This document shows positions 24,430-36,202 of a stretch of DNA of 64,000 bases, one piece after another. Source of the stretch: Ianthella basta (taxonomy: Eukaryota > Porifera > Demospongiae > Verongiida > Ianthellidae); NCBI GenBank assembly GCA_964019415.1, contig OZ025881.1, positions 1,630,280 to 1,694,279 on the forward strand, read 5' to 3'. Each line of letters starts with the position of its first letter. Position 1 is the stretch's first letter. Below the pieces are notes generated by a model. That model had not been told where the DNA came from and did not search any database. It was given only the letters and a program-made list of their open reading frames with translations. Position numbers and translations under genes: made by a program.

Positions 24430-26550
24430 CAACTTGGCTTAGTCCAGAGGACTATGCTTTTTAGGAAGCCCAGTGAAAGTCCAATTAACCATATGAAAGA
24501 AAATGGTGAAAGATGGTGAATGTATACATATTGGGCTACAAAAGATCCGCATATAGGATGCATATCTCTTATACGGAAGAAAGGACATGCGGCTCTGCTT
24601 CGCCTCACCATATATTATTCACTGACAATTCCAATAATATCCTCTTCCTTGCAACCGTTTAGGAGATTTATAGGAAGTTGGATGTGACGTAATCCTCATT
24701 GTGCAGCTGGTGTCTACTAGAACCTACTTACTCCATCATTCAAAACAAGCTTGCACCTCCTTCCTGTCTCTCAATTCACCAGAATCGTTTGCCTATCATA
24801 TACAGCCATATATTTACCAAGCTTGACTTTTCCTCTTCTAGACTCTCCTGATTGAGACTAGACTAGCAGTCCCTTGCTCGTCCTTGTACATGCAGAAAAA
24901 TGGCAGCAGCTTTTCCTCAACCACAGTTTCAAGCTCACAAAGTCAACAGTGATGCAAACGTGTCCTGCTGAAGATTGCCTTCTTGAGCCTCTTCCTGTCA
25001 AAGTGCTTGAGGCATGTCTCCACATTGGCTGATAGCTATATACCATTTTAATAGCTAGTCTGCAATACTGGTCATCTATTTGGTCACTACGCTCATCCAA
25101 TAAGTGAAAATGGAGTAAAAACAAATTGTGCAGCACCAATGAAAGGATACTGAGAAGTCAACAGAGACGCTGTAGCTAGCTAGCTAGCTAATGACTCTTT
25201 ACCTCTAGCTAGCTAGCATACTATTTGCATAAAGATGGCTCACCCTAGCTATCCCTAACTCAGATTGTTAGCTACGTAGATACATGAAGAAGACTTCAGC
25301 CTTCAGACCCCATGCGAAGGGCAATGTTAGGCTCACTTTGTCTAAAAATGCTTCCGACCAAATTAATGTAGCAATGATTATCATAGCGATCAATGATTCG
25401 GTAGAGGCTCATAGCTGCGATTGTAGATTTAGCAAATAATTAGATGAGCAATACTGCAGCTTGAAGAAAGGAGGGTCACAGGACGTTTCGGCTCGAGAGC
25501 CTTTGTCAACTGCTTACAGTGAGGACTGAAGTGAGTGACTGGCTTATATACAAAACAGATGACAGTAGGTGACAGGTGTTGAAGTGGCAAAGTAATTGAA
25601 TAAACATGAGTCACTGAAAGATTAATTGAATAGACATGAGGCACTCCAAATAATTAATTGAATAAACAGGAAGGGGAAACTGAACAAATCTATTAGTGAC
25701 ATCATGGAGGTGTGTTTAGTAATATTATAAACTTGCACAATAAGTGGACCACCTACCCTCTCAAGACACACAACGTTTCAAGGCAGCTGCACAGTTGACA
25801 ACAAAGTGCACTCCATCTATCTGACTAATTCCATATTTCCAGTTATGTAATTCCAAAAAATCAACGATTCACAAGTATTGGAGGCAGCAAAAGATGATTG
25901 CAGAAGTTTGCAGATACCTCCGCAAGGCCACAGGTTATCCCAGTAACTGAGAGTGTCTCCTGCAGAGGGTCTCAGCAACAGTGCAACAGAGAGGTAACAC
26001 AGCAGCAGGTACACTGGCCTTGCAATTCCTTTTTTGACACAATGCCAGTGCCCTGGGGCACCTAGCAGCAGTACATGCTCTCCCTTCTTCTATACATGAT
26101 GGTATGGCTGGTATTTGTTCCTAGATTCATTGCTTTACAATTACATGGTGTGTTGTGGATATTGAATTACAATATATCATCGCTTCAACCCCTCCCTACC
26201 TCCGTCGATGCAGCATCTACGTAGCAGCTTTTTGCCCACTTGGGCATCTTGCAAGAATGATAGGATGACTACAGTGTCATTCTCAATGAAACATTCTACC
26301 ATTCCTGCCAACACTGATGAAGTTTCTGATAAAGTTGCTATACATCCACATTAATTCTTGAAATTTGAAATTTCTGTGCTTGTAGGCCAAGCAGTGCAGT
26401 ATGAACACAAAGTTTCAACATATGGACTTACTACCATCTCACCTTCCAGTATGAAGCTTTTAGGGGAGCGAAATTTGCTACAAAATGGTCTCCACACCAT
26501 ATTGTATAGTGCATCATAATTACACTGTTTCCAGCAATACTGTGAATTAT
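24430..26550. other. Repeat-rich intergenic or 5' intronic region
   Basis: No exon could be supported. A minus frame over 24858-25139 has moderate length but no motif. Around 25180-25215 there are tandem CTAG/AGCT tetramers. Around 25478-25515 lies a degenerate hammerhead-like tail described separately. Confidence 0.4.
25478..25515 (-). repeat. Degenerate hammerhead-like retroelement tail
   Basis: The minus strand reads TTGACAAAGGCTCTCGAGCC followed by GAAACGTCC. It has a stem-II-like GGCTC/GAGCC hairpin followed by GAAACGTC, as in retroelement hammerheads, but the CUGAUGA box is replaced by UUGACAA. A weaker relative lies near 51300-51345. It is probably a decayed copy and catalytically dead. 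Confidence 0.35.
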
Positions 26551-26554
26551 CTTA

Positions 26555-26935
26555 TACTAGCAGGGCGCCCGCCTTCGGCGGGCTTCTGCTATGGCGAGTC
26601 GGTCCCAGCCAGTTTTGACGTATGTGAGCTGGTAGCAACGGAAGGTAGCTGCTATAACGACGGCCGAGTTTAAAGTCGATCGTTGAACGACAGCGAATCA
26701 AACCGTCCGACAACTGGAAGTCAAGGGAGCGATAAAATGGCCGTCAGCCACGAACGAAAAACCGGAAATAGAAGGATATCTCTTCAATAACTGCAAGACG
26801 GGCGATTTCAACCAGTGGAGGACACTCGCGGAGCCCCACTTTATAATCCCAGAGCGTTTGGTGGTGTTCTGTGCAGTAGTTTTTGCCCGAATCGCGAACG
26901 AACAGACAAACAAACAAACAAACGAACTGAATTAT
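26555..26935 (+). repeat. GC-rich dispersed repeat, SINE- or LINE-tail-like
   Basis: The stretch starts ACTAGCAGGGCGCCC with an exact GCCCGCC TTC GGCGGGC hairpin at 26567-26583 and ends in a (CAAA)n run at 26904-26930 followed by TATCTATATGGATAGAT. Base composition differs sharply from the AT-richer surroundings. This layout (structured head, simple-repeat tail) suggests a retroposed repeat, but no pol III boxes were confirmed. Confidence 0.5.
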
Positions 26936-26939
26936 CTAT

Positions 26940-28538
26940 ATGGATAGATCCTTAATATTGTCATTCTCTTCCAGTCCATGTGTTCTTTCGTTCGTTTACT
27001 TGTGAGGGGCATTAAAAACGGCATTTGATTGGACGACACAATGATGCAACCACGAACATGGCTGCTCTGGCGGTGTGCATGTGCTTTGCAGCCATCCATC
27101 TCTTAGACACTTTGGGCTCCTCAGTTTGGGTCTCCCAGGCGTGACGTGCACTTGCACAGAGGTTTAGGTGTGAGGGAGCTGCTCTGTCCCTTGGTAAGTG
27201 GTTCACTGGATACTTTAGCTGTCAGCGTTCTTACTGCTGAAAGCCCTCTCTCTATCGCAAAATATGCTATTGTGCAGAAAGCTTTCTTGGCTTCGGCACT
27301 GTCTTGTTGGCTAAGGAAAGACATGACCCCATGCAATACTTTTAACATGTTGTAGGTGTAGCTATATGTATTTGTGCATGCAAGTGCATGACAGTGGCCA
27401 ACGTCAGTGCAAACAAGATCAGCACTATACCCAGGCAGTGTCACCCAGCTGCAATCACCCAAATGGTGATGGATGGGTCCACTCGGCAACACAATGCGGA
27501 GCGAGTGCGGCCAAAGAATGTGCTTGTATAAATATAAATATATATATACACACAACATGAGAGGATTAGGTATCGCAATTACTTGACTCGCTTAACAGAT
27601 CAGCAATGAAGAAATGCACATATGAAATGCCACAAAGTGAAATGTGGATACACAATAAAATGGATGATGGCCATTGTTGGACACCATGGACAGTGGAAGG
27701 GCAAATGAAATATCTTTTCCACTGAAAGTACTCTCCAGGGTCTTTTCCTTCCATAGTCAGTAAGGTAACCCGGGGTATTTCCGATCAATGTTTCGCGTGG
27801 ACAAATTCTTTTGAAGAGTGCTCTCGATCTAAGAAATGAATAGCTAGCTAACCAAGGTTATTGGTCCTACTATGTATGTGCTACGACTCACATAAAATCT
27901 GCATGGATCAGTTGCTCACTTCCCTTGTAAAACTATAAGTTTTAGAAAGCATGTCGAAATTCAGGAAATTGCTGATTTATGGGGTATTTCCGATCAATGG
28001 CTAAACGTAGCTGAAGACGATTGCATTTGCACTGGCGCTGGTCATAGTGGTGTGACTGTGCGATGAGAGGCAGGGTACATTGCTTGGAGTTGTAAAGCCA
28101 ACCTTCCAAGGTTACCTCAAGTGGTTTACACTTGGACCACAGGACAAGTCATTTGCTACAGAATTGATGGTGGAAAATGACCTAAAATGCAGCGCCAACT
28201 GCATCAATAAGCTAAGAATTGGTTGACAGTATTCTGATTGTCTTAATTGATTGATTTGAAGAGGCACACATGAACACCATGAATCAAAACAACAGGATGT
28301 GCATGCTGAAGTATTTTCTCAGCAACTCCTGCGTAGAGTTTGCTCTTGCTCTACCACTGAGGGGAGAGCCTGCGTGGAAGGGGATACTGAGTTTAATCAG
28401 TGAAGGTTGTAATGTACTCAATCACAGTTGTGGCTGGGCGTCTCTGCTTCTGTGGGAAGTATGAAGGGAAAATTCGAAGTTTCGTCCCATTAACATGGCG
28501 GCTTATCACTTTACTGCTTCTAAAGGTGACGACCGACC
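26940..28538. other. No supported gene
   Basis: A minus frame around 27121-27380 includes SFLSQQDSAEAKKAFCTIAYF, which is protein-like, but I find neither a domain nor flanking exons. The remainder appears non-coding. Confidence 0.35.
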
Positions 28539-29410
28539 GGTGTCACGGTTCATTCTATCCCCCCATTACTTTATCCCCCCGGATAAAATAAACTAGGATA
28601 CTTTATCCCCCAGGGCTAGCATATCCTAGGATATCTTACCCCCCTTCGGTATATTTAATCCCCCTGGGGGATATTCTACGGCAGTTTTAGTCTATCCCTA
28701 GGGATGAGCTATCCTAGTATAAACCATCTTTCAATTGCATATCAAAAATAGCATCATTAAGTAAAGATCTACAATAAGTATAGACTTAACATGGAGTGAT
28801 CAAGAAAATATGTCAATGTTGGTATATATGTACAGGACAGATAGCTACAAGTGATTCATGCAGAACACTGAGAGCATGTCCATGCTGTCCAGAGGGATAC
28901 GCGGGCTTTCCAGCCTTAGCGTTACGGATGTATTGCACAAGAACTTCTGCACGATCCTCTGTTAACACGGTCGACGTAGCCATCTAAGATCTGATGCTAC
29001 TGTTGTAGGGTCCATGCTGCATGGTTGCTCGTATATACCAGCGCAATTGTGCTATAGCACGTTCTGATTGGTCGAAAATGATCCATACACCTTTATTGTA
29101 TCCGTCACTTTTCTATTGGTCGATATTTTCCCTCTATTATGACGTCATATATTTGGCCAGCAATCTTTGGTCTGCTTAGCCGCTACGCTATATACACTCA
29201 GTCGGGGCACTTCTTACCTTCCTACCTATACCGCTTTCACAGTAGAAGAAACGCTGGGTTCTTCTCTATTGGTGCTTAACAGTCAATCCATTAGAAGGAG
29301 ATAGTCTATCCCAAGGTGGGCTATTATCTCCTAAAAAATTTCAACCCACCGGATAGTTTAAACTACCCAGGGGGATACTTGATATGGGGAATACTATAAA
29401 CTGTGACACC
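28539..29410. mobile_element. 870-bp element with GGTGTCAC ends and TATCCCC subterminal repeats
   Basis: The left end is GGTGTCACGGTTCATTCTATCCCC. The right end GGGGAATACTATAAACTGTGACACC is its approximate reverse complement. Many copies of TATCCCC or CTAGGATA-like motifs cluster just inside both ends, as in DNA transposons with subterminal transposase sites. The interior carries a small minus-strand frame (28983-28813, starting MATSTVLTEDRAEVLVQYIR, about 56 codons) of unknown nature. No transposase was found. Confidence 0.7.
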
Positions 29411-30380
29411 AGCGTACTAGAAGCAAACGCCCAACTTCACTGCCGGTTATGTTGTAGCTAAGTGTTGTCGCTACCAACATAGTACTGTAGTTGTGCTCGA
29501 AAGAGTAGCGTTTGGTAGTAAAGGACTGCTTTCTTTTGAGTGATCGAAAATACCCAGTGATCAGAATTACCCCGGGTTACCTTAGCAAAGAAGTCTTCTC
29601 ACGTTTTCTCCTAGGTGGACTCAAAATTGTCGACACTCACTCATTCCATACTTGTGCAATCCCATTCATCTTCCTTGGCATTTACATGGGGAGGTGTAGC
29701 AAACCAAGCTACCAAATAGCTAGCTAACTGGCCCAAAGGGACCAATTGTGGGAGTGACCAAATTCCCAATAATTAAGACTATGGCAGACCAAAACAGACC
29801 TACCTTCAAAATTAAGTAACGAACTAGAGAAGACAGGCAGTCAAAACATGCAATCGCGAGCACTCTATACTACCTGCACTGCTTACCATATCTCTCTTCA
29901 GTGAGCTCGAGTGGATCTTTCATATACGCCATTGTCGCGTCGAGAGGAGTAGGTATTTCTACGTCGGTTACGGTTCCCTTTACAGACACCTGATCAAGGT
30001 GGTGTCTGTATTAACTGCACTAGGCTACTGGACGGAGCTACTAGACTGCCGAAATTTCATGAATAGCACTGAAAAATGACTCCCAATCGTCCACCATCTT
30101 GATAATGCTATGTCAAAGGTCAAAGGTTAGCTTGATCATGTGATCGCTGGAGCCGTCTGCCAATGTATTCTTTCACGCTGGGTGGCTTCTCTCACAGTGA
30201 CATATTAAAATTCTTTGTATAGACGGTTGTAAATCAATGACAGTTTGCATTACCTCTTCTGACAGCTACTATCTATAGTGGTGTGTGAGATAAAAATGAA
30301 TACAAAAATTGAAATAAATAGTTCCTGTATATAACTAGACCCTGCCTGTAATTAGATTGACCCTTGGCCTCACTGGCTGG
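29411..30380. other. No gene seen
   Basis: Only short frames occur here. The plus frame at 29512-29727 lacks any motif. This is probably intergenic sequence upstream of the fibrinogen-like gene. Confidence 0.4.
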
Positions 30381-30388
30381 ACTCCCTG

Positions 30389-30396
30389 TATATAAA
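30389..30396 (+). promoter_or_regulatory. TATA box candidate
   Basis: TATATAAA lies about 95 bp upstream of the ATG of the secreted fibrinogen-like gene, within a 30-bp-plausible distance of a start site near 30420. A second TATATAAC lies near 30327. Confidence 0.45.
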
Positions 30397-30486
30397 CAGC
30401 CCTCCAATCAGCAGTTCAACGTTTGAAGCAGTCAAAGAAGTCAAAGAAGTCACAGTCCAAGCCATGTGCCAGTCTACCCCGCCACA

Positions 30487-30783
30487 ATGCTCCTCAGTTC
30501 TGCCCTGATCTATGTCGGGCTGTACGTCTTCCTCCTTCAAGGAGAGGTTATCACTGCTTGCAAGCGTGATTCGTGCTATGATATCCTAAATGCCTGCCAG
30601 CCCACTGCTGAAAATGGGATCTACAAGGTCTCCCCCAATACGTATATTGTGACATGAAATCAGAGCGCTGTGGGGTGAAGGGGGGATGGACCAGGGTGAT
30701 TCAGACAGAAACAATAAAGACATTGCCTTGGAACAACTTGAGCTCTTCATCCGCTGACTTTTCAAATCTTCCATCCTGTTTCT
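30487..30783 (+). pseudogene. Secreted protein with fibrinogen-like N-terminal segment, frame-shifted
   Basis: The ATG at 30487 has a good context (GCCACAATG) and opens a hydrophobic signal-peptide-like segment (MLLSSALIYVGLYVFLLQG). A Cys-containing stretch follows, then ENGIYKVSPNTY. In fibrinogen-related and similar extracellular proteins this region runs on as YCDM...GGWTRVI. Here YCDMKSERCGVKGGWTRVI is present but in another frame, starting near 30648, so a small indel separates the halves. The first frame ends at 30657 and the second at 30783. It is either a pseudogene or a sequence error in a short secreted protein. No C-terminal fibrinogen lobe is seen. Confidence 0.5.
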
Positions 30784-31557
30784 AGCTTACTTGAACCAAA
30801 TATGCAACGCACATGTACGTACAACCATAGGCCCTATAAACTTGTACTAACTCACATGCACACACTTGTAAGACCCATTATTCTGACATTCGTGCACTAA
30901 ACATGCTGTAAACGAAAGTCTGTGTGCTGTGCAGTTATGATCCACTGTCAATTAATGTAGCAATTACCAGTCATGTCCTCTGAAAAGGTAGCATACCTTT
31001 CTCTGGGATGGGGAAGGGGGATTATGGGTGGTATCCACTGAAGTATGTAGTAACAATATTCATTGACTTCACCTAGCAAGAGTCCTTTCACTATAGGTAA
31101 GTCTTATATGGTAGGACACCTGGCATGTTCGCAGCAACCTCAGAACAAATTGGCCATCACAATTACACCTAACATAATTTGTATACACTCATTATTTTAA
31201 ATTAGCTGGTCACGATTTCTCAGACCTGGAGCGGAACATGCTTCAGCCATGCATTGATCACCACTGTGCATTAGTGTTGGGCCTACGTACGTCTCTGGAA
31301 TTAGTTTGCAGCTGTGGAGACAACTGAAACGTGCATGGGTGATTGGTACTACTCTGTCATTGAGGCAGCTGCAAACCAATCCAACATGGACGCACATACA
31401 TGTACATCAGTGAAGGGTTTGTAGGTACTGCGTATTCACAGCTACGTTAGTGGGCATCCAGACATTATCCATCGAAACTACCAGATTTTACAGTGTCCAT
31501 TTCTATTTCGTATGTCTGTTCATCTGGGCACACTAAACATTCAAAGGAAGTAGTGCT
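30784..31557. other. No gene seen
   Basis: No exon, RNA gene or structured repeat was recognised between the fibrinogen-like fragment and the ORC6 3' flank. Confidence 0.4.
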
Positions 31558-31810
31558 CCGATTAGCACTCACACACAGAATAAATAAATCGCACCAATAG
31601 TAGATAAGATCTCTTATCTACTCTTGACTGCACTCAATACTAATTAACTAAGAAATGACAGGAGTGTAACATGTTCATAGATGTCCCTGATGACAGCTTC
31701 TCTAATTAGCACTCACACACGAAATAAATAAACTGCACTTAATAATAATCAATTAAGAAATGACAGGAGTGTAACACACTGATAGGCTGCGCTGATGACA
31801 GCTTATACTG
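31558..31810 (+). repeat. Imperfect tandem duplication, unit about 110-140 bp
   Basis: Two adjacent copies share ATTAGCACTCACACAC, AATAAATAAA, AAGAAATGACAGGAGTGTAAC and CTGATGACAGCTT in the same order. The first copy has an extra AGATAAGATCTCTTATC palindrome. It lies just beyond the ORC6 stop codon. Confidence 0.75.
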
Positions 31811-31824
31811 TACCTTCAACACAC

Positions 31825-34030
31825 TTAGGTGGCAGTTCTCAATTCCTCCCTTGCTTGCTCTATGACGCCCTGCTTCCAAGCCTTATACTCTGCTGTGTAA
31901 GGTGAGTACAACACTTTATCAACCATGTAGTCACACTTGGTACGTTTGGCACTGCTCCCGCTACTGCTGGCACTGTCTGTGGGATGGTTCCACTGGGGCT
32001 CTGAAATGGGAGAACGCAAGGGTGTGCAGTGGAACCTGTCTAAGTTGGTCACTGTGTAAGGCAGCCACCTTTCTATAACAGCCAGCCTCCCTGGCCCTAA
32101 ATACCACTAAAATACATGCCTGGCATAACAGCCCAGGCTGCTCAGGCCATGGCCTGACCAGATTTTTAGGCCTGGCCATTCTTTTGCATAGCAAAGATAC
32201 TTGCTGGCCTGTGCATGTGGCCATCTAGGTAAAATTGTCTTGACATGGCATGACCACCTTTAAAGTGCTTCCTCTGGGCCTGAAACATTGCAATCTACCT
32301 CTGTAAGGCAGCCACCTCTTTATAAAGATCAGTTAGAAGTGGCCCACAGGTGGCTGTCTTAGACAGGTTTCACTGTAGTACATATACAGACTCCTTCCTA
32401 TGCTAATGAATACCAACACTCTCTGGTCAGGCCTACTCTCCTGATGGATCATTAAGTACATTCAATCACCTGTAAACCTCACATTAGGTGGACAAGGGCC
32501 AGACATACCCTCATCATCAGTGCACTGGTGGGAAGCACTAGACAACACTTGTTGCACATGTGAACACACAAGCACCAAAACCCACTTTGGCGAGTTGGCT
32601 TCTCAGAGGACAATTCGTCTTCGCCGTGCTCTGAGTCCCTGCTTCCCTTCACTTCTTCTTCTGCACAAAATACACACATTCTTCACTTCATACTGTATTG
32701 GGTACACCCTCCAACACAATATCTCCCACAGCTACCAAATTCAAAGCAACTGAGTGCTGTATCACTATATAACATCACACAGCTCCAAAAGTCAGGCATT
32801 AGTCCCAAATAGAGCTGTACACATGCATTACATGAAACGCTCCTTGCCTTTCTTCCTGGTTAGAGTGGGGATGCACAACTGCATCTTATCCAGCACACTC
32901 TGAAACACCATTGACGAGACACCAGAAGCGCTCACAAACTTCTTCTTGTCGACGCGCATCTTCTGATGCCTGCACACAATTAAGCAAGCCCATAGTTACA
33001 GAATTGGTAATTAGTGAACAAACATCCATCATGCCTAGCGCATGCACACATGCATGATCCATGCAAAGGTCACATGTACAACTTCGTGCATGAGAGAGCA
33101 TCAGTCAATACTCCATTTGGTAGCCCATTGGTTGTGGCATGACAGTGGTAGCTGAGGTGGACCTGCTCATGCACTGCACGGGTGCCCACAGCACAGCTGA
33201 GCACCTGAAGATCGCTGATTAGATAAAACCACATGGGTATACGTGCCTGCATTGCCATCCTGAGAAAAAGACCATTCTATCATGGTACTGCGTCGATGAA
33301 GGACAGTAGCAGCACTCACTAAGATGGTCTTCTTAATCTTTATCTCCCTCCCCCCCCCCCCCCCCCCTCTCTCTGTCATATGTGCATGCAGGTGTTGGCC
33401 TCTACTGCATTCACCTGCAAACTGTGTACAACGCTGCTACTGAGTACACTGGTGTTGAATAGTTAATCTCCATCCTCCTCGCTTCTGGCATATCTCGCTT
33501 CATTGCCTCCTTGTAGGCACTCAAGATGTCCTCGGCTTGTGGGGAGACATCAGAGCAACCAAATTTCACAGCAAGCTCCTGCAAACTGGAAGTGTCTCTG
33601 ACATCCAGCAACTTCTCCACAATCTGGTAGGCAGCCACGTAGCCCTTTGCTGGAACGCCAGCCAGTCTTCTGGCAAGATCCTGCATCACGAGTGCCAAAG
33701 TACACGCACCTATCTAGCTAAGAGCTAAGAGGGGGCGGCTGCTTGCATAAAAACTAAAAATACTTTGTTACAAATACAATATGAGTACACAGATTCGTAT
33801 TTAAAGAAACTGATCTTGTTTAAACACTAGCACGATGATCAGACCTTGTCAAAAGGTAGGCTGGCCGTTTTCGATGCAATGTCTAGACACACCACAGCCA
33901 AACACTGCGAAGACATCTGCCGAGACCAGTTGGAGCACTTGACCTCAAACATTCTGCAGTAGTCAATGGCTCGCTCTTGGGCGGCCACGGGAAGGCCAAA
34001 CTTCTTTGCTAGGACGCAAATTTGCTCCAT
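31825..34030 (-). CDS. ORC6: Origin recognition complex subunit 6
   Basis: Exon 1 (34030-33845) starts at ATG 34030 (MEQICVLAKKFGLP). A GTG further upstream is not needed. Exon 2 (33680-33415) carries DLARRLAGVPAKGYVAAYQI and ends YSVAALYTVC. Exon 3 (32970 to about 32837) has MRVDKKKFVSASGV. These are the two TFIIB-like cyclin folds of ORC6 (compare the family's CLDLA, SAALL and LKVDK...SGV motifs). The last exon (about 32005-31825) ends in an AEYKAWKQGVIEQAREEL helix, matching the conserved C-terminal helix that binds ORC3. Phases agree for exons 1-3. The linker exon (near 32580-32660, acidic) joining exon 3 to the last exon is unresolved. ORC6 acts in origin licensing and cytokinesis. Confidence 0.85.
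32027..32375. mobile_element. MITE, CAGTG(A/G)AACCTGTCTAAG family (copy A)
   Basis: The left end is CAGTGGAACCTGTCTAAG and the right end CTTAGACAGGTTTCACTG. The repeated internal phrase GTAAGGCAGCCACCTCT is shared with other copies. It sits in the last ORC6 intron, about 20 bp from the final exon. Confidence 0.8.
33347..33367. repeat. Poly(C) tract
   Basis: About 19 consecutive C residues preceded and followed by CT-rich sequence, in ORC6 intron 2 (a poly-G run on the coding strand). Confidence 0.95.
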
Positions 34031-34190
34031 CTTTTTTCCCACTAGTGCCACGGCATGCCCGCCATTTTGAGTAACAAGCCACTCCCACTGGCAGGTTGCA
34101 GTGTGGATTAAGTACCTATAGCTACGTGGATATAGCTGTGCTGCAGTCTAAATACATTGCCTATTCTTTATACTCAGTGGGATATGAAAT

Positions 34191-34305
34191 ACAGTTTAAC
34201 CTGTCTAAGCACTAAACATTGATTTTACCTCTGTAATGCGGCCACCACTCTATAGAGGTCAACTAACTGGCCCACAGGAGGCTGCCTTAGACAGGTTTCA
34301 CTGTA
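34191..34305. mobile_element. MITE, CAGTGAAACCTGTCTAAG family (copy B)
   Basis: The short copy starts CAGTTTAACCTGTCTAAG and ends CTTAGACAGGTTTCACTGTA. It lies between the ORC6 5' end and the forkhead 3' end. Confidence 0.8.
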
Positions 34306-34591
34306 CTTGGGTCCAGGAAGATTGATTGTTTTTATAAGTGGCTGCATTACACAGTGACCATCTTAGACATAGTCCACTTTAATTAGCTATATTTGTCCTC
34401 CATGCACCTGAATGGGTAGCAACATTTCAACTGTGTAATGTCATATTTCAGCATAATGGTGATAATTTGAATCATCATTACTAACAGTATTCATTGTTAT
34501 ATATTATCTGTTTTCTGCATAAATCGTGTATATACAGAGGATTGAGGAATATAATGAATAAAATCCTGATGGTTATCATTGAATTGCAGTG

Positions 34592-35590
34592 TTACGTCAT
34601 TTCTTTCAATGGATGTTGCTTATCTGCAGTTAAGCTTGGGTGCATGGCCAAGTCTCCTTCATACTGGTTCCACCATCTGCTGTCCTCGGAGCAACTAATG
34701 ATGTTATGAGCCATTCCATTTTCTTTCCCATGGACAATGCCTGCTTGGCTGGAAGGATACTCGTGGGCAACACTGTTTGGAGTAGGGTAGCGTTGAGGCT
34801 CTTCAGGAGACATGAGTGCCGGCAAATGACCAAATTCTGCAATGGAGTCACCGCGCTTGAACCTCTTCTTTCTCCTCCGCAAGCTCCCATCCATGAACAT
34901 ATTTCTGCTGGCTGGATCCAACATCCAGTAGTGCCCCTTCCCAGGCTTCCCCTGCTCTCGAGGGATCTTCACAAAGCACTCATTCAAAGACAGATTGTGG
35001 CGGATGGAATTCTCCCAGCCTTGCTTGCAGTTTTCTCGATAATAGGGAAATTGGTCCCTGATGAACTGGCAGATTTCCGCGAGGGTGAAACGCTTGGTGG
35101 GCGAACTTTCAATAGCCATTGCTATGAGAGCAATGTACGAGTAGGGGGGCTTGGACGGTTTTCTTCGGTGCTCCGTACTAATCATTTCCATTGGGGCAGA
35201 CTGCATCGCGTGATAGGGGGCAATGCAGAGCGGAATGGACGCGCTGGAGGTGGCTAAAGGAGGCGAAAGTAGCGAATTGTGATGTACGAATGAGGCCCTG
35301 GGAGCCACTCCAACGACCGGTTGTTGGCATTCTCCCGCTGGCGCCGGATAAGAGACAAGAGCGTAGGGGGGACTTTGAAGCGAATACTCATGAGGTGGCC
35401 ATTCTCCTGGAGTCGATGCAGGCGCTGGGCAGTGTGCGCGAGCAGCGCAGACTTGTTCTCTTCTACCCAGTAGATACGGCGCAACTTGGCGTCTTTCCCA
35501 TACACTTTCAGTCATAACCGCCGCGGGACGACAGCCGCCTGCCGAAGATACCTCAAATGGAGGTCTTGGGTGCCCTGCTGTAAGAATCAT
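34592..35590 (-). CDS. Forkhead box transcription factor (class I, FoxD/E/L-like)
   Basis: A single 332-codon frame. The forkhead domain spans about residues 146-240: [14 protein letters not shown], then [32 protein letters not shown] and [10 protein letters not shown] basic [11 protein letters not shown] nuclear-localisation wing closes it. The usual GWQNS is GWENS here, an unusual substitution in helix 3. Pro-rich sequence precedes the domain and no further domain follows it. The RRRKRFKR-type wing recalls FoxD/FoxE, and SLNECF recalls FoxL2, so I do not assign a subclass. ATG 35590 is taken as the start. A splice-acceptor-like TTCTTACAG just after it and a second ATG at residue 26 leave some doubt. 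The gene is divergent from RNF31, 612 bp away. Confidence 0.9.
   Translation of the reverse strand: MILTAGHPRPPFEVSSAGGCRPAAVMTESVWERRQVAPYLLGRREQVCAARAHCPAPASTPGEWPPHEYSLQSPPYALVSYPAPAGECQQPVVGVAPRASFVHHNSLLSPPLATSSASIPLCIAPYHAMQSAPMEMISTEHRRKPSKPPYSYIALIAMAIESSPTKRFTLAEICQFIRDQFPYYRENCKQGWENSIRHNLSLNECFVKIPREQGKPGKGHYWMLDPASRNMFMDGSLRRRKKRFKRGDSIAEFGHLPALMSPEEPQRYPTPNSVAHEYPSSQAGIVHGKENGMAHNIISCSEDSRWWNQYEGDLAMHPSLTADKQHPLKEMT

Positions 35591-36202
<612 letters not shown>

Noticed and set aside
34640..35257. 205-codon plus-strand frame opposite the forkhead gene
   Set aside because: The forkhead domain on the minus strand is unmistakable, so the plus frame is a shadow.
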